Assembly (NCBI GenBank): GCA_021397845.1
Contig: CM038038.1
Coordinates: 70,044,748 to 70,108,747, forward strand
DNA length: 64,000 nucleotides
From: Areca catechu
Taxonomy: Eukaryota; Streptophyta; Magnoliopsida; Arecales; Arecaceae
Reading direction: 5' to 3'
Shown: one piece after another, positions 11,899-23,882 of the stretch
Position numbering within the stretch: position 1 is the first letter of the stretch
How the letters are laid out: the number at the start of each line of letters is the position of its first letter
Program-made: the position numbers and the translations under genes
Notes under the pieces: model-generated
The model's input: the letters and a program-made list of their open reading frames with translations, nothing else
Told to the model about the DNA's origin: nothing
Database searches by the model: none

Positions 11899-12626
11899 AT
11901 CCTTGACCTAGGAACCTGAGAGAACCTGCAAAGAAATTTTGGATTATACATGAAAGGAGAATTGGAGTTGGAATGGAAACAAAGAGAAAAGGAAAAAGAA
12001 GAAAGTGGCCGACGGCTTGGGACTTAGAGCTTGATCATAGATCCATCAATGGACATCCCATCCTTTACTCCTTCCAAGAGCACTCTTCACTCTCAAACTC
12101 AAACTTAGAAAACTCTCATTCTCTCCTTGGATAAAGATCTACACACTCAAACTAGCTAGAAAACTTTCACTCCAAACAAGAACTCAAGAAAACTAGAACA
12201 CAAGGAAATAATCCTTTCATTAATTCAAATCATAGCATAGAATGAATACAATGAGAGCCTAGGGGCCCTATTTATTAGCTCCAATGCTAGGATTTCATCC
12301 AAGGGTGGAGAGGAGGGGATAAGGATGGCTTAGTTGGGTCCAACAATTTTTAGGTAAGTGGTTTTAACTAAAAAATAATTATTGGTAGAATGTTACAACC
12401 ACTTGACATGTGGCATTCTAGAAGGTCTTCATGTGGTTGTCAAATGCTGATGTGGAGGCCTAGGTGTCATTAGAGGTGGTGCCCCACATGTCACTTGTTG
12501 GAAGGTATCTTTATGTTCCCCATAAAAGTCTTGATGTAGTGTAATTTCTTCTCCCCCAAGGTTTCTTGATGAGGTGTCCCCCCAAGTAAAAATTTTGGCT
12601 TCAAGTCTTGGCTTGAATTGGGCTTG
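11899..12626 (-). repeat. Element A, 5' LTR piece 2 of 3
   Basis: It continues the A LTR sequence (matching about 1950-2675) after the J insertion and ends at the left target duplication of B (gcttg, 12622-12626). Confidence 0.9.
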
Positions 12627-14081
12627 TGATGCGGGACAATTGATGCATGCCAATTATTTTTCATGTATTAAGCATTAAATTAATAGTTTATATCCCAAAT
12701 TTCAAGCCAAGATTCGAAGCAGGGAATTCTATAAAAATTCTAGAAGCATATGCATGTAGAAATAGATCCTACAAGTGAAGAAACAGGACTACCAAGGCTA
12801 AGAAGCCCTGGTTAGGACTAGCTCTTCTGCAATATTGCTACCTGATGAGTGTAGGGGATGTACCTATTAGAGATTTGAAGATTGATCCATGAAGAGTTTG
12901 CTCTATGCTCGACGGATGCGGCCTGGAAAACAAAGTTATCGACCTTGCAGATTTGTGGCTTTCAATCCGTTGATCCAAAAGCTTGTCGATTGGAATCTTG
13001 GATTCATGAACTCTGAGGGACCTATAATTCACCATTCAAGGGTTAGAAAGAAGAGAAAAAAAAGGTTAAATTGCTGAAAGAAGAAGGGAAAGAAGGGAAG
13101 GAAGAGGGGTGGCTAGGAAGATGAAGGGGCTGTTGGCTTGGAGGCAAGGTGCAGGGATCACACAGATACCCTAAGGGATCACACAGATACCCTAAATCAT
13201 ATAGAAAACTTCACACATAATTTTGAGGCACTCAAGAATAATTCATTCATCAATAATCAGCAATAATACATGAGGGGGGAAAGGGCCCTAGGCATACAAG
13301 TTAGGGCATATAAGAGATTTTACATGGTCTTCCTTTTCCTTTACAAACTCTTCCACAAGTCCTCTCCCAAATAAGTTCAAATTTCTTCTCCCAATTAGGA
13401 TTACTCCTCTCCTCCTCTTTAACTTAGTCTTCTCCTTCCCTTTGACTTGGTCCAAGGGGTAATCATAAGGGGGCGCCATATGGGAGGGTGACCATAAGGT
13501 GGGGCACCATATGAAGAACTTTGGGCTTTTGGGCTTTGGGTGGCCTACTTTAGTGCTGGGCTGGGTCTTTTAGGATTTCTTCCGGTTGTCCATCTCTTCA
13601 TGGTGGGCTCATATACTTGTCATCCAAGTCTTCAATGATAGCTCCAAGAATCCTTCTATGCTTCTTAAGTGGCACAATTATGTGGATGACTGGATTCCAT
13701 GCAGTGGTTGTAGTATTATGCTGACTGGCTTCATAAGTGACTTGAGTCTTCTTACAAAATTAGACTGAACTCAATATAAGACTTATAAAATTGGACTAAA
13801 TGCGTAAAACTCTAAATTTACAGGACTCATAAGACTCACTAAGTATCCAAAACTTGACTCAATACTCAATTTATAAGACTCAACTGTAGAAAGGCCCTAA
13901 ACAGGATCAGGGGCTAAAATACAGACTTAAGTGTAACAAGGCCTGAAAAACAAACTCAAGGTCCAAATACAAAACTCAAATGGCTAACATGGGCAAATTA
14001 AAAGACAAAATTTGCATCATGGCTAGGGACTCAAAACTCAGGGACACATAGTAAACCAGGGTTGACCTGATGTCCCCATCA
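12627..14081 (-). repeat. Element B, 3' LTR (left copy)
   Basis: It begins tgatgcgggacaattg and ends gatgtccccatca. It matches 17456-18167 followed by 40410-41175. A duplicated 'gggatcacacagataccctaa' type pair lies at about 13153-13195 and is also present in the other LTR near 17985-18025. Confidence 0.92.
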
Positions 14082-14600
14082 ATTCTCCCGGGATGGGAGG
14101 AACTCGACACCGTCGAGTAAGGATCGCTCTGGCTCTGGTATAGCTCAAGGAGGTCTGGGTTGAGGTGCTGCAAATCCTCTCAAGTAATCCATGAATGACC
14201 ATGCCAACAGACTAGGTAGCATTAATAGCCGTGGCCCCGGGTCGTGATAGCTTGATCATCTAAGATACGCTCGATCCATTCACCTCTCCATTCACCTCTC
14301 TCAGGCCAATTTATAAGTGGACACTCTGAGTTAGGTTCACTCTCAAAGGATGGAGTAGGTTCAAAACCTCACTAGAAATCACTATTGGTTCCCTATACTC
14401 AACCAAGTTAGCAATATTGAAGGTAGAGCTAATATCAAAATCCGAGGGCTGATCTAGCATATAAGCATTGGATCCTACCTTCTCTATCACTTGAAAGGGT
14501 CTAGCTCTGCGAGCATGAAGCTTCTTAACCATAACAGAATCTCCTACATTAAAGCTCCTGGCTCTCTTTTTGGGAATTAGCCAGTTTGATTCAAAATTAA
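14082..14600 (-). pseudogene. Element B: integrase C-terminus / chromodomain-like remnant
   Basis: On the minus strand, 14311-14532 reads KKLHARRARPFQVIEKVGSN and onward, the GPF/Y-type integrase end shared with C (30000-29850). The chromodomain-like tail and final PDLLELYQSQ stretch follow at 14090-14200 in another frame. The frame is interrupted by stops, so it cannot act. The + strand attctcccggg at 14082 is the complement of the polypurine tract, directly beside the 3' LTR. Confidence 0.7.
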
Positions 14601-15189
14601 TGCTTAATACGAATGATGCACCTGACTTGTACCGACACCTAACAAAAATGCATACTCAACTATGCATTCCTATTGAGAGGAACTTTATTGGACTCTTCTG
14701 GGCCTAAACCTAATAGACTATAGGTTCTTTAGATTTGACCCTGGTTTGACATGCACATGGAAACTTACAATGAACTTCTAGTAAATGCCAGAGGGTATGC
14801 AAGAAGTAAGATGCAAACCTAATATGTACAACGAATGTATGCAACATGCAAACTTCTATAAAATGCAATCTAAAAATTAAAAAAATAGGAGAAGATTTAG
14901 AAAAAGGTAGAAAATAAGAAGTGGGTTCTGGGTTAGTCTAGTAGGGTAAAAAGTAAGAAAAGGGTTCAGGGTTGAATGGATAGAATAGGATGTAAGAAGG
15001 GATGTCAGGGATTAGTCCTAGACTAATAAGGTTGACCTAATGGGATTGATGTGCATCTACTGGGTTTGTATAATAGAAGGACGGGTCACTAATTTCAGGG
15101 AAGAGATCTTCAATTGGGGTTAATGGAGTGACTTCATCCTGAGGGTGTTGATTTAAAGAGATCAGGTCCTTAATGAATTCTTTTGGTTC
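14601..15189 (-). pseudogene. Element B: decayed stretch spanning the pol deletion
   Basis: No long frame remains. Around 14750-14850 a minus-strand reading resembles the integrase-core block also preserved in A (3633-3887) and F (about 49140-49235). It is followed by gag-linker sequence, with no protease, RT or RNase H between. The bases near 14690 (tttattggactc) also match F at 49033. Confidence 0.5.
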
Positions 15190-15516
15190 TTAAATCAAAG
15201 GACTATACTCTATAATTGGGCTTTCTTCTAGTGGCTCCACAGTTAAGATCCTAATAGTAATATCTGGGTTCTCTTCCTCTAATTGGTCTTCCATTATAGG
15301 TTCAGTTTGGGTGGGGTCGGGGTCAACTAACTTTGGATTGGCTTTTACCTGGGTATCTACTGGGTCAACAAATTCTAGGTTGGCTTCTACCTGGGTATAT
15401 ACCTGGTCAACTAATTCTAGGTCTTCTATAGGTAACTCTTCTTCTTTCTCATACTGTTCCACTAAGCTCATATTAGCTTCATATACTTTCTCTTCAATGT
15501 CAGCTTTGTGAACCAA
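15190..15516 (-). pseudogene. Element B: acidic gag-to-protease linker remnant (108 aa frame)
   Basis: The 108-residue frame is rich in Glu, Asp, Val and Pro. It contains three imperfect repeats of a D-x-V-x-TQVxAN-type unit, and ends ESPIIEYSPL like the F counterpart (ESPIIKPSP, within 49133-49870). It begins with an EEKVYEAN block also seen in A and C. The function is unknown, probably spacer protein. Protease does not follow. Confidence 0.5.
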
Positions 15517-15591
15517 GGGGGTTGTAGGAGGGGGTTGGCTAAAGAAATATTGACTAATGACTGGGATGGGGGTGGGTTGACTAAGGGGTTC

Positions 15592-16212
15592 CTAATTAAT
15601 ACTAGGCTCAACAATAGGTTCAGACTCATCTTTATCTAACTCACCTAGGTGTAGGGTGCTGACTAGACACTGGCTAACAAAATGGCATAGTTTGCAACAT
15701 CTAAAACACACTCTTCGGGGATTGGAACTCCTCTGAACCTCTATAGACTTGCCTCTATCCCCTCTACGGGCCATAGTGGTACTGGGCTAGTTAGGATCTG
15801 ATCCTGGGCTAGGGGCACTAGTCCTAAAGGGTTTAGGTTGACAAAAGAGAATTGGACTAACACTAGGCTCATATCTAGGGATACTAATCCTATGGGGTTC
15901 AAGTCGACTAAGGGATAGTGGTTACTATTGGGTTCATATCTAGGGACTATGGGTTCCAGGGGTTCAGCTCTATGGGTCTTGCCTAGGGTTCCTACTTGGC
16001 TGAATCTATGGTTCATTTGGTTCTAGGATTGGGTTAATTGGGTTAACTGGTCATTGGTTTGGTCAAGATTAGCATTAATTTGGATATCGGATTGGTCAAA
16101 CCTATGGTCCATTTGGGCAAGCTAGGCCAGGATGGCCTCCAAAGTGGAATCCATGGCTGAATTGGGTTGAGGTTTTGACTTTTGATATTGGGTTCCTAAT
16201 CTAGTGGTCATG
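15592..16212 (-). pseudogene. Element B: gag remnant with zinc knuckle
   Basis: The gag start is recognisable at 16212 (MTTRLGTQY, as in F at 51180). The frame then breaks repeatedly; 15741-16016 carries degenerate repeats of a 'NPxGLVPL' character. At 15592-15774 a knuckle CFRCCKLCHFVSQC keeps the CX2CX4HX4C spacing. The central gag core seen in C is missing or unrecognisable. Gag normally packages RNA through this knuckle. The copy is non-functional. Confidence 0.6.
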
Positions 16213-17455
16213 CAACAAATCAAACAATCAGAATGAAGTGATGCAACCAAGCATGCAAAACAAAAAGAAAATGCTAGTATAATCTAGGATTTCCTAGACT
16301 TAGAGCCAGAAACTGGGTGGGTTAGCTCAACTTACACCTAACCCAATAGCTAGTCCTTCCACTAGCCAGGTAGGGGGTGGGAGTGTGGGAGGCCCCCATG
16401 CTTTCACAGGGACCCAATTAAAAATCACAACACCACTTAGGTCGTTTGACTCTAGACCCCCAGCCTTAGACACTAGCTTTCAGTAATAGCTAAAAGGTTA
16501 AATGCACTAGTTGGCCCACACAGCTTGGACTTGACCTGTTGGTGTCACCTAGCCCACTAGGGCAAATTAAGTCTAATTAATTTTAATTAAGGTTTGGGTT
16601 AGAATGCAAGGGGATTGTTTTGGGCCCAAGATAGGTAATGACCTCTTGCCCTGATCTGAGAAAGTAAAATTGCCCTTAAGATTGATTTAATGAGATGATG
16701 AACACACTATGAAACCTGATGCAATCTAAAACACTATAGAAAATAAAATAACTTTTGTCTCTTTTATGAAGTTGCAGCTTAAATTTATGTTGGTTAGGTT
16801 ATCAAACAAAATTGGCCTGGGTTGGGAAGGGTTTGGTAGTTGATTAGGTTTAGTTTAGTGAGATATGCAGAAACTAAAATTAAGGTTCGGTTTGATGCAG
16901 AAGTTAGCATGGATTTCAATATAGAAAAATTTTAAAAACTTTAACAAACATAGAATGACATGTGATTATGATTTATACCAAATTTCATGCAAAACAAAAA
17001 TGCTATGATGATGCAAAACCTAGGGTTTCTAACTAGGTGTAGGAAAGAACAGAATTCGGGTTAGGATTTCTACGAAGCAGGTTTCCTTACTATTTTTAGA
17101 TTAATAAGAATCAATAAAAATATAAGTAAAATAGAGGATGACTCAATGGTTACTCAGTCCAAAAATCAGATAAAAATAGTAACTCTAAGATGGGAAACTC
17201 GGCCTAAACTTAGACTCCTAATGCAGAATAAAATGTAGAGATTTTCTAGGGCAAAGGAAAATAGGCGTGAAAAAACTTTTACTAATAGAAATAAATCATG
17301 AAAAAATTTCTAAAAATGCTAACAATTATGCAGGATCTAAAAAAAAGAAACCAAAACTTTTGGATCTACCTACATATAGAAACAGGAAAAATAACAGACC
17401 ATGTATGGGAATGATAACATGCAGAAACTAGCCCTAAACATGCTCGATAACAAAT
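16213..17455 (-). other. Element B: leader between primer site and gag
   Basis: AT-rich, no usable frame. It matches F (51181-52267) and E (41394-42339), including the run near 16366 (ggtagggggtggg). A weak primer site is at about 17441-17455, where gctcgataacaaat replaces the usual gctctgatacca. Confidence 0.65.
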
Positions 17456-18167
17456 TGATGTGGGACAATTCATGCATGCCAATTATTTTTTATGTATTAA
17501 GAATTAAATTAGGAGTTTATATCCTAGATTTCAATCCAAGATTCAAAGCAGGGAACTTTATAGAAATTTTAGAAGTTGATGCATGCAGAAATAGATCCTA
17601 CAAGTGAAGAAACATGACTGCCAAGGCTAAGAAGCCCTGGTTAAGACTAGCTCTTCTGCAATACCGCTACCTGATGAGTCTACGGGATGTACCTATTAGA
17701 GATTTGAAGATTGATCTATGAAGAGTTCTCTCTATGCTTGACGGATGCGGCTTGGAAAATAAAGCTATCGACCCTGCGGATTTGCGGCTTTCAATCAAGT
17801 GACCCGAAAGCTTGTTGATTGGAATCCTGGATTCATGAACTCTGAGGGACCTATAATTTACCATTCAAGGGTTAGAAAGAAGAGAAAAAAAGGTTAAATT
17901 GCTGAAAGAAGAAGGGAAAGAAGGGAAGGAAGAGGGGCGGCTAGGAAGATGAAGGGGCTGTCGGCTTGGAGATGGGGTGCAGGGATCACACAGATACCCT
18001 AAGGGATCACACAGATACCCTAAATCATACAGAAAACTTTACACACATTTTTGAGGAACTCAAGAATAATTCATTCATCAATAATTAGCAATAATACATG
18101 AGGGGGGGGGGGGGGGAAGGGCCTTATATAGGCATACAAGTTTGGGCATATAAGAGATTTTACATGG
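17456..18167 (-). repeat. Element B, 5' LTR piece 1 of 2
   Basis: It begins tgatgtgggacaattc and matches 12627-13330. It ends at D's left target duplication (catgg, 18163-18167). A run of about 15 G lies at 18103-18117. Confidence 0.92.
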
Positions 18168-19940
18168 TGTTGCCGTTCCCGCCGCCGTGCCCGTGCCTCG
18201 GATCCGTCGATCCTACTGGACCGCCAGGCTCCTGGTGGCTCCTGGCCGGAGCGAACCTGCAAGAGAGGGTCAGAAGACCCTGGCTGGGGATCCCGATGAG
18301 GGAGCTCCGACGGTCAAGTTAGTAGACAGCGAGAAGGAACAGATTCTCCAAGACGGGCCCCCGAAGGGGTTCCAGACTCAGAGAATTTACTAGTAAGAAA
18401 GGTGCTATGGGGACCAGAAATTCGGCCGGGCCTCCTTGCCGAGCTCACGCCAAGCGATCCCCTCTCGGGACCTTGGATCTCACCCTCGGGACGAGGCTAT
18501 TGGCCACCGTTTCTTACTTGTCCCCAGCCCGATCAGCTTACCTTGTCGTCCCCAGCTTCCTTCCTTTTATCTCCTCTCGTTGTTCGTCTATCTTCTCCTC
18601 CTGGGAGGCACCCCTTCCCCATCCTTTCCTCTTTCCCCTTTCGGTGTTGAGGGCCAGGCTGCTTTTCGACCTCGTCCGCCGAGTCCAACGGGGAAAGGGC
18701 AAAGACATAAGGGGGGTGGCGCCGGTAAGGCGGCCGGTCAGACCTCGGGCCCAGTGAGAGCGCTCTCCTTTCCAAGTGTAGGCGCCATCCGTCTATGGGC
18801 CCTATTTTGTCAGAACCGTGCCTCTCGACTGTGGGACCTGTCGGGCCGATGTAAATGGTGTTTCGCGTGCCGCCGCCATCCGTACGGGGCACCGCCTGTG
18901 ATGCGCATGGCTCGAGGGACGACCTCGGAACCTGCGCCTCTTTCTTTGGGACCTTCTCTGTACGTGCAGCCTGACCTTGGCCAAGGTGAACCCCTCTCGG
19001 GTGGACACCTGGCGAGGTGGCAGGAGGTCGCCTGGCTTCGGCCGAGGTGGACCCGTCTCCGGGGGTCACCTGGCGAAGGAGCGAAGGATCGGCCGACCTC
19101 GGCCTAAGTGGACCCCTCCCGGGTGGACACCTGGCGAGGTGGCAGGAGGTCGCCTGGCTTCGACCGAGGTGGACCCATCTCCGGGGGCCACCTGGCGAAG
19201 GAGCGAAGGATCGGCCGACCTCGGCCTAGGTGGACCCCTCCCGGGTGGACACCTGGCGAGGTGGCAGGAGGTCGCCTGGCTTCGGTCGAGGTGGACCCGT
19301 CTCCGGGGTCCACCTGGCGAAGGAGCGAAGGATCGGCCAACCTCGGCCTAGGTGGACCCCTCCCGGGTGGACACCTGGCGAGGTGGCGGGAGGTCGCCTG
19401 GCTTTGGCCGAGGTGGACCCGTCTCCGGGGGCCACCTGGCGAAGAAGCGAAGGATCGGCCGACCTCGCCCTAGGTGGACCCCTCCCGGGTGGACACCTGG
19501 CGAGGCGGCAGGAGGTCGCCTGGCTTTGGCCGAGGTGGACCCGTCTCCGTGGGCCACCTGGCGAAGGAGCGAAGGATCGGCCGACCTCACCCTAGGTGGA
19601 CGCCTCCCGGGTGGACACCTGGCGAGGTGGCAGGAGGTCGCCTGGCTTCGGCCGAGGTGGACCCGTCTCCGGGGGTCACCTGGCGAAGGAGCGAAGGATC
19701 GGCCAACCTCGGCCTTAGCGAGCCCCTCCTGGGTGGACGCCTGGCGAGGTGGCAGGAGGAGCCCCGAACCGAGCTCGACTTCGGCGAGAGCAGTTTCGTC
19801 TTGGGAAGTCGTCTGGCAAAGTAGCGTTGCCAAGCTCGACCTCGGCAATGTGGCGCTGACTAGGTCGGAGAAACCTCCACGTGGCTCGATCATATCTGAC
19901 GGTATCTGAGCCCGGCCACGTCATCGTTACGGCCGTAACA
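18168..19940 (-). repeat. Element D, 3' LTR
   Basis: Same length as the copy at 38632-40404. It ends ggccgtaaca. Beside it at 19941, gttgccccccagc is the complement of the purine-rich GCTGGGGGGCAAC tract used to prime the second DNA strand. It contains a 122-bp tandem array (18983-19757). Long frames across the array are by-products of that repetition. Confidence 0.95.
18983..19757. repeat. 122-bp tandem array in the D 3' LTR
   Basis: Units begin at about 18983, 19105, 19227, 19349, 19471 and 19593, with a partial seventh at 19715. Each unit holds two related halves built on ggtggaccc...cacctggcgagg and ggtggaccc...cacctggcgaag, so the array is itself made from a ~60-bp ancestor. The other LTR has the same copy number and phase (39448-40220). 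Confidence 0.9.
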
Positions 19941-20421
19941 GTTGCCCCCCAGCCCGCCGTTCTGTTGGAGCGTCGTAGAACGGAACGTCGAGATTAAATG
20001 CAGATATGACGTGGGGAGGCAAAGATCTTGCATCATAATTGCCACGATCCTCGTCGCCGCTTCTCGATGCGCCCGAAGCCCTATAGGAAGCCGCCACGCG
20101 TCGCCCACTTGTCCACAATAAATGCGTCGCTTCGAGGTAGAGGCCGTTACCCTGCTAACGAGGCGTCTGTGTCGGGCGTGCATCCACGCGGCGATCATCC
20201 AGTGGCTCGGGGTGGAATGACGGGTACGGCTGCTGTCGACCGAGTTTGGAAAGGAGGGGACTTTCCAAAATGAGGCCTTTCCCCTTGCTCCATGGGCGGT
20301 TTGCTGCAGACTAACTTCCGTTGCCCCGCGTTCGCTTGGCGTATTTTCGGTGAGTGCCTTCATCCTTCTCTCTAGTTCCCCTCCCCATTTTCTTCTCTGA
20401 ATCCTTGTTCTCTTCTTTGCC
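19941..20421 (+). promoter_or_regulatory. Region upstream of the D antisense gene (possible promoter and 5' leader)
   Basis: About 480 bp between the 3' LTR and the ATG at 20422, with no credible protein. It ends in a pyrimidine-rich leader and a strong start context (ttgccATGGcg). No clear TATA box was found. It must carry the promoter for the + strand gene unless transcription begins inside the LTR. Confidence 0.4.
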
Positions 20422-22664
20422 ATGGCGCGTCATCGCTATGTTTCTTCTAATCCGGACGAGGCCGGTCCATCCCGGCTGAGGACTCCATCTTCTTCCTCCT
20501 CAGAGGAGGAAACGATTCCGGAGGAGATCCGCAGGCGTCTGCAACCTGGGGGTGTCACCATCGACATCCCCAGGGGGGTCCGGTCTCCTCCAATTGCTTC
20601 CACTCTTCCTCTTATTTCTCTTCCTGCTCCGCCTCTTCTTCCCGCCGGTCCCTCCGGTCATGCTTCCACCATGATCGAGGGTGACCTTTCTTTGCTCCGG
20701 GAGGCCTACGGCATCCCAGGATCAATCCGTCTATTCGTTCCGCGGCCCGGGGAATGCGTCACCATGAGTGGCCCCGGCCGCATAGCCTTCTATGAAGACT
20801 TCTTCCTCGGGGGTCTTCGATTTCCTCTGCACCCCTTCTTCCTCTCTTTTCTTAGCCATTTTCGACTTGTTCCGGCCCAGTTGGCTCCCAATGCCATCCG
20901 GGTCATCTTCTCTTTCATAGTTTTTTGTCATTTTCATGGGTTCGTTGCCCGTTTCTCCCTGTTCAGGGCCATGTTCACCCTGAAGAGGTACTCCACCGAT
21001 GACGGCTGGTGGTACATCTCGTCCCGGCCCAGGTGTCTCCGGTTCGACCTCCCTTCTTCTATCAAGGGCTGGAAGAGCAGGTTTCTCTTTGCCTCGGTCG
21101 AGGATGTCGACTGGGCCTGGAGTGAACCGGACCGGTCTCCGAACCGGAACTCTCAGGTCGAGTAGACGGACCAGGAGGCCTACTCCCTGCTGCTGAGCGA
21201 CGTGGTCCCGGCGCTCGAGGTTCTGCTTTCAGAGCAGAATCTTTTTGAGGCCGGGATCAGTCCCATCCGCGAGTCGGGTGAGATTCGGTCCTCCCTTGAC
21301 TTTTGCATTCTTTTGCCTTTATAACCGAGCTGGCTGACCTTCTACTTTTTTGTACTGCAGGCATGAAGTTCTCACTGGAGAGCCTACTGGAGGGTGCGGC
21401 CCAGAGAGATGTCCCGGAGGTAGATGAGCCCGTGGCCAAGAGGGCCCGCATCGAGGTGAGCCAGGAGGTGGCGCCGGCGTCTGCACCTAGTCCAGCGGCC
21501 GCTGCTCCCCTGCCCAGGCTGCCTCGGGGCGGGGCCGTTGATTCCTCGGCTGCCAGATCCGGTGGTGCTACCGTCGAGGGGGCTCCACTGCCCGAAGCTC
21601 CGTCCAGCACCGGCCCCATCGTTGCCACGGCTCCGACGGCGCAGCCCGTGTCCTCTGCCGGCCCGTCGACTGCGATTCCTGCTGGAGGGACAGCCACCGC
21701 CGGAGCCGACCTGACGGCTCCGCCACCGGTGATCACCCACCGGTGTTCAATCATCCGCGATTAAGGGCTCGCGGAGAAGGTGATGGAGTACGCCTCCATA
21801 GCCCGGGACTATCGAGCTCGGGGCGGCCGGGACTATGCTGATACTCTGCTCGGGATCCTCCCGCAGCTTTTTACGGTAAGCCCGAACTTACCTTCTTCTT
21901 TCTTTCGTGACCTCAGTGGTTTTTCTTCTAACCCGGTTGCTTTACCTGTGCAGATTGGGAATGACGTTCTCTTACTGAGGAACTTCCTCGTAGGGAGCGC
22001 GAAGAGGGATGCTGAGAAGGAGAAGAAGCTCGGCAAGCTCGCGGCTGACGTCAAGGACCTCATGGAAAAGGGGGTCGAGCTGCGGGCTAGCAATCAGGCC
22101 CTCCAAACTGACCTGGCGTGCGCCGAGGGTCAGAACAAGGAGCTGGAGTCTTCCCTGACGGAGGAGAGAGTCTCTCACCAGCGTCGCGCAGAGGAGGACG
22201 CAGCTGAGAGGGCTCGTCTTCAGGCCCACTCCCAGTGGCTGGAGCGCCAGCTGGAGGAGGCCAGGCGAGATGCAAACACGGCGAAGGAGCAGAGTGCGTA
22301 CGTCAATGAACTCCTGGAGGCCGCAAAGCAGGAGGCGCAGGAGGCCGTCCCGAAGTTCCGGGCTTCCGACGAGTACACGTCGGAGGTTCGGGAGGCCGCC
22401 GTGGACTCCTTTCTGAAGGGATTCCGGATGTGCCGGGAGAAGGTAGGGGCCTTCTACCCCGAGCTCGACCTCAGTGGGGTGGTGCTCGGAGATAGGAGGC
22501 AAGGACCTAAGAGCAGAGCCTCCGGTGCGGCCGGCGCCACGCCTGCGGCCCCGGCGACCGACGAAGCCATGGCTCTGGAGCAGCCGCCTGAGCTGGCCGC
22601 CGCTGAAGGCGAGGATGCGGAGCGCGCGACCCAGGCGGAGGGCTCCGACCCTGCACCAAACTGA
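20422..22664 (+). pseudogene. Antisense gene of element D: three-exon 'putative gypsy-type transposon' protein
   Basis: It is encoded opposite to gag-pol, between pol and the 3' LTR. Exon 1 is 20422-21277, exon 2 is 21361-21875 and exon 3 is 21954-22664. Introns of 83 and 78 bp have GT...AG ends (gtgag...tgcag; gtaag...tgcag) and the frame is kept at both joins. The spliced length is about 693 codons. Exon 1 carries a conserved block around FPLHPFFLSFLSHFRLVPAQ, typical of the plant family named 'putative gypsy type transposon' (Pfam PF04195, from memory). Exon 2 is low-complexity Ala/Pro. Exon 3 is a long coiled coil (about 22000-22350) ending in an F-x-KGFxxCxxKV...YPELDLS block. Two stops lie inside exons (TAG 21163-21165, TAA 21762-21764), so this copy is probably dead. 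The function is unknown. Confidence 0.75.
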
Positions 22665-22980
22665 GCCACCATCTTCTCACCTCCTTTGTTGTCGTAGTTG
22701 TATTCCTTCTTCTCTTTTTTTTTGGGGACTCCCGGCCTGTCGGGATTCCCAGTTTGTACTCCTCCTTGGATCAATGAAAGTTTGATTTGACTAAGTCTCG
22801 AGCTCACTTCCTTCCCCACTCTCCCATCTCCTCTTTTTCTTTCTTGAGATGTTGATGTGGAGTGCCGAAACGAACATGGACCCGGTCCCGTCCGTCACCC
22901 AAGTCGAAAGTTGGGACATTTCGGACCGCACGGCGTCAGAGTAGGCCTTGAGCGGGTCCGGCCTTGGGATTGCCTTCATG
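22665..22980 (+). other. 3' flank of the antisense gene
   Basis: T-rich sequence follows the stop codon, with a possible poly(A) signal variant aatgaa at 22773-22778. No gene is seen between here and the tandem array. The transcript would converge on pol, which ends at 23883. Confidence 0.4.
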
Positions 22981-23757
22981 CTTGCGTGGGCGAAGTGGTT
23001 TCCGCCGCACCTTCCAGGTCAAAGCCCGGGACCTCCGGACTGAACCCCGGGGCCGCAGGCTTTCTCAAGCCTTGCGCGGCTTGCCGAGCTGTTCTCCGGG
23101 CTTGTGTGGGCGAACTGGGTTCGGCGCCACCTTCCAGGCCGAAGCCCAGGATCTCCGGACTGAACCCCGGGGATGCAGGCTTTCTCAAGCCTTGCACGGC
23201 TTGTCGAGCTGTTCTCCGGGCTTGCGTGGGCGAACTGGGTTTGGCGCCACCTTCCAGGCCGAAGCCCAGGATCTCCGGACTGAACCCCAGGGCCGCAGGC
23301 TTTCTCAAGCCTTGCGTGGCTTGCCGAGCTGTTCTCCAGGCTTGCATGGGCGAACTGGGTTCTGTCCCACCTTCCAGGCCGAAACCCAGGATCTCCGGAC
23401 TGAACCCTGGGGCCGCAGGCTTTCTCAAGCCTTGCACGGCTTGCCGAGCTGTTCTCCGGGCTTGCATGGGCGAACTAGGTTCTGTCCCACCTTCCAGGCC
23501 GAAACCCAGGATCTCCGGACTGAACCCCGGGGCCGCAGGCTTTCTCAAGCCTTGCGCGGCTTGTCGAGCTGTTCTCCAGGCTTGCATGGGCGAACTGGGT
23601 TCTGTCCCACCTTCCAGGCTGAAACCCAGGATCTCCGGACTGAACCCCAGGGCCGCAGGCTTTCTCAAGCCTTGCGTGGCTTGCCGAGCTGTTCTCCGGG
23701 CTTGCATGGGCGAACTGGGTTCTGTCCCACCTTCCAGGCCGAAGCCCAGGATCTCCC
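22981..23757. repeat. 120-bp tandem array between antisense gene and pol of D
   Basis: Units begin at 22981, 23101, 23221, 23341, 23461 and 23581, with a partial seventh to about 23757. Each starts cttgcgtgggcgaact or a near variant. Because 120 is divisible by three and the unit lacks stops in several frames, it creates long open frames on both strands, with internal repeats of about 40 residues. These are by-products. The array sits exactly between two converging transcription units. Confidence 0.92.
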
Positions 23758-23882
23758 GCTTCCTTCGGCCGTCGGCCATGATCGGACGTGCCGAACTCAG
23801 GGCCATGCGCCGGTTTTCCTACAAAGTGAGAAGAGAGCGTTTGAAGCAAGGAAACTTTATTGCAGGAGTGGGGAACCTTACA

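Noticed and set aside
18103..18117. Run of about 15 G in the B LTR
   Set aside because: The corresponding place in the other LTR (13273-13280) has a shorter run; most likely slippage or a sequencing problem rather than a functional element.
18436..19909. Frames of 120-220 codons on both strands in the D 3' LTR
   Set aside because: They lie across the 122-bp array and GC-rich LTR sequence, overlap each other in many frames, and have no family resemblance. The same applies to 39362-40373.
20270..20420. Possible host gene promoter within the window
   Set aside because: The downstream gene is inside D's boundaries and of a family known from Tat retroelements, so it is element-borne rather than a host gene.
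22981..23757. Possible CRISPR array (regular repeats)
   Set aside because: Units are contiguous 120-bp tandem copies without unique spacers, within a plant retroelement.
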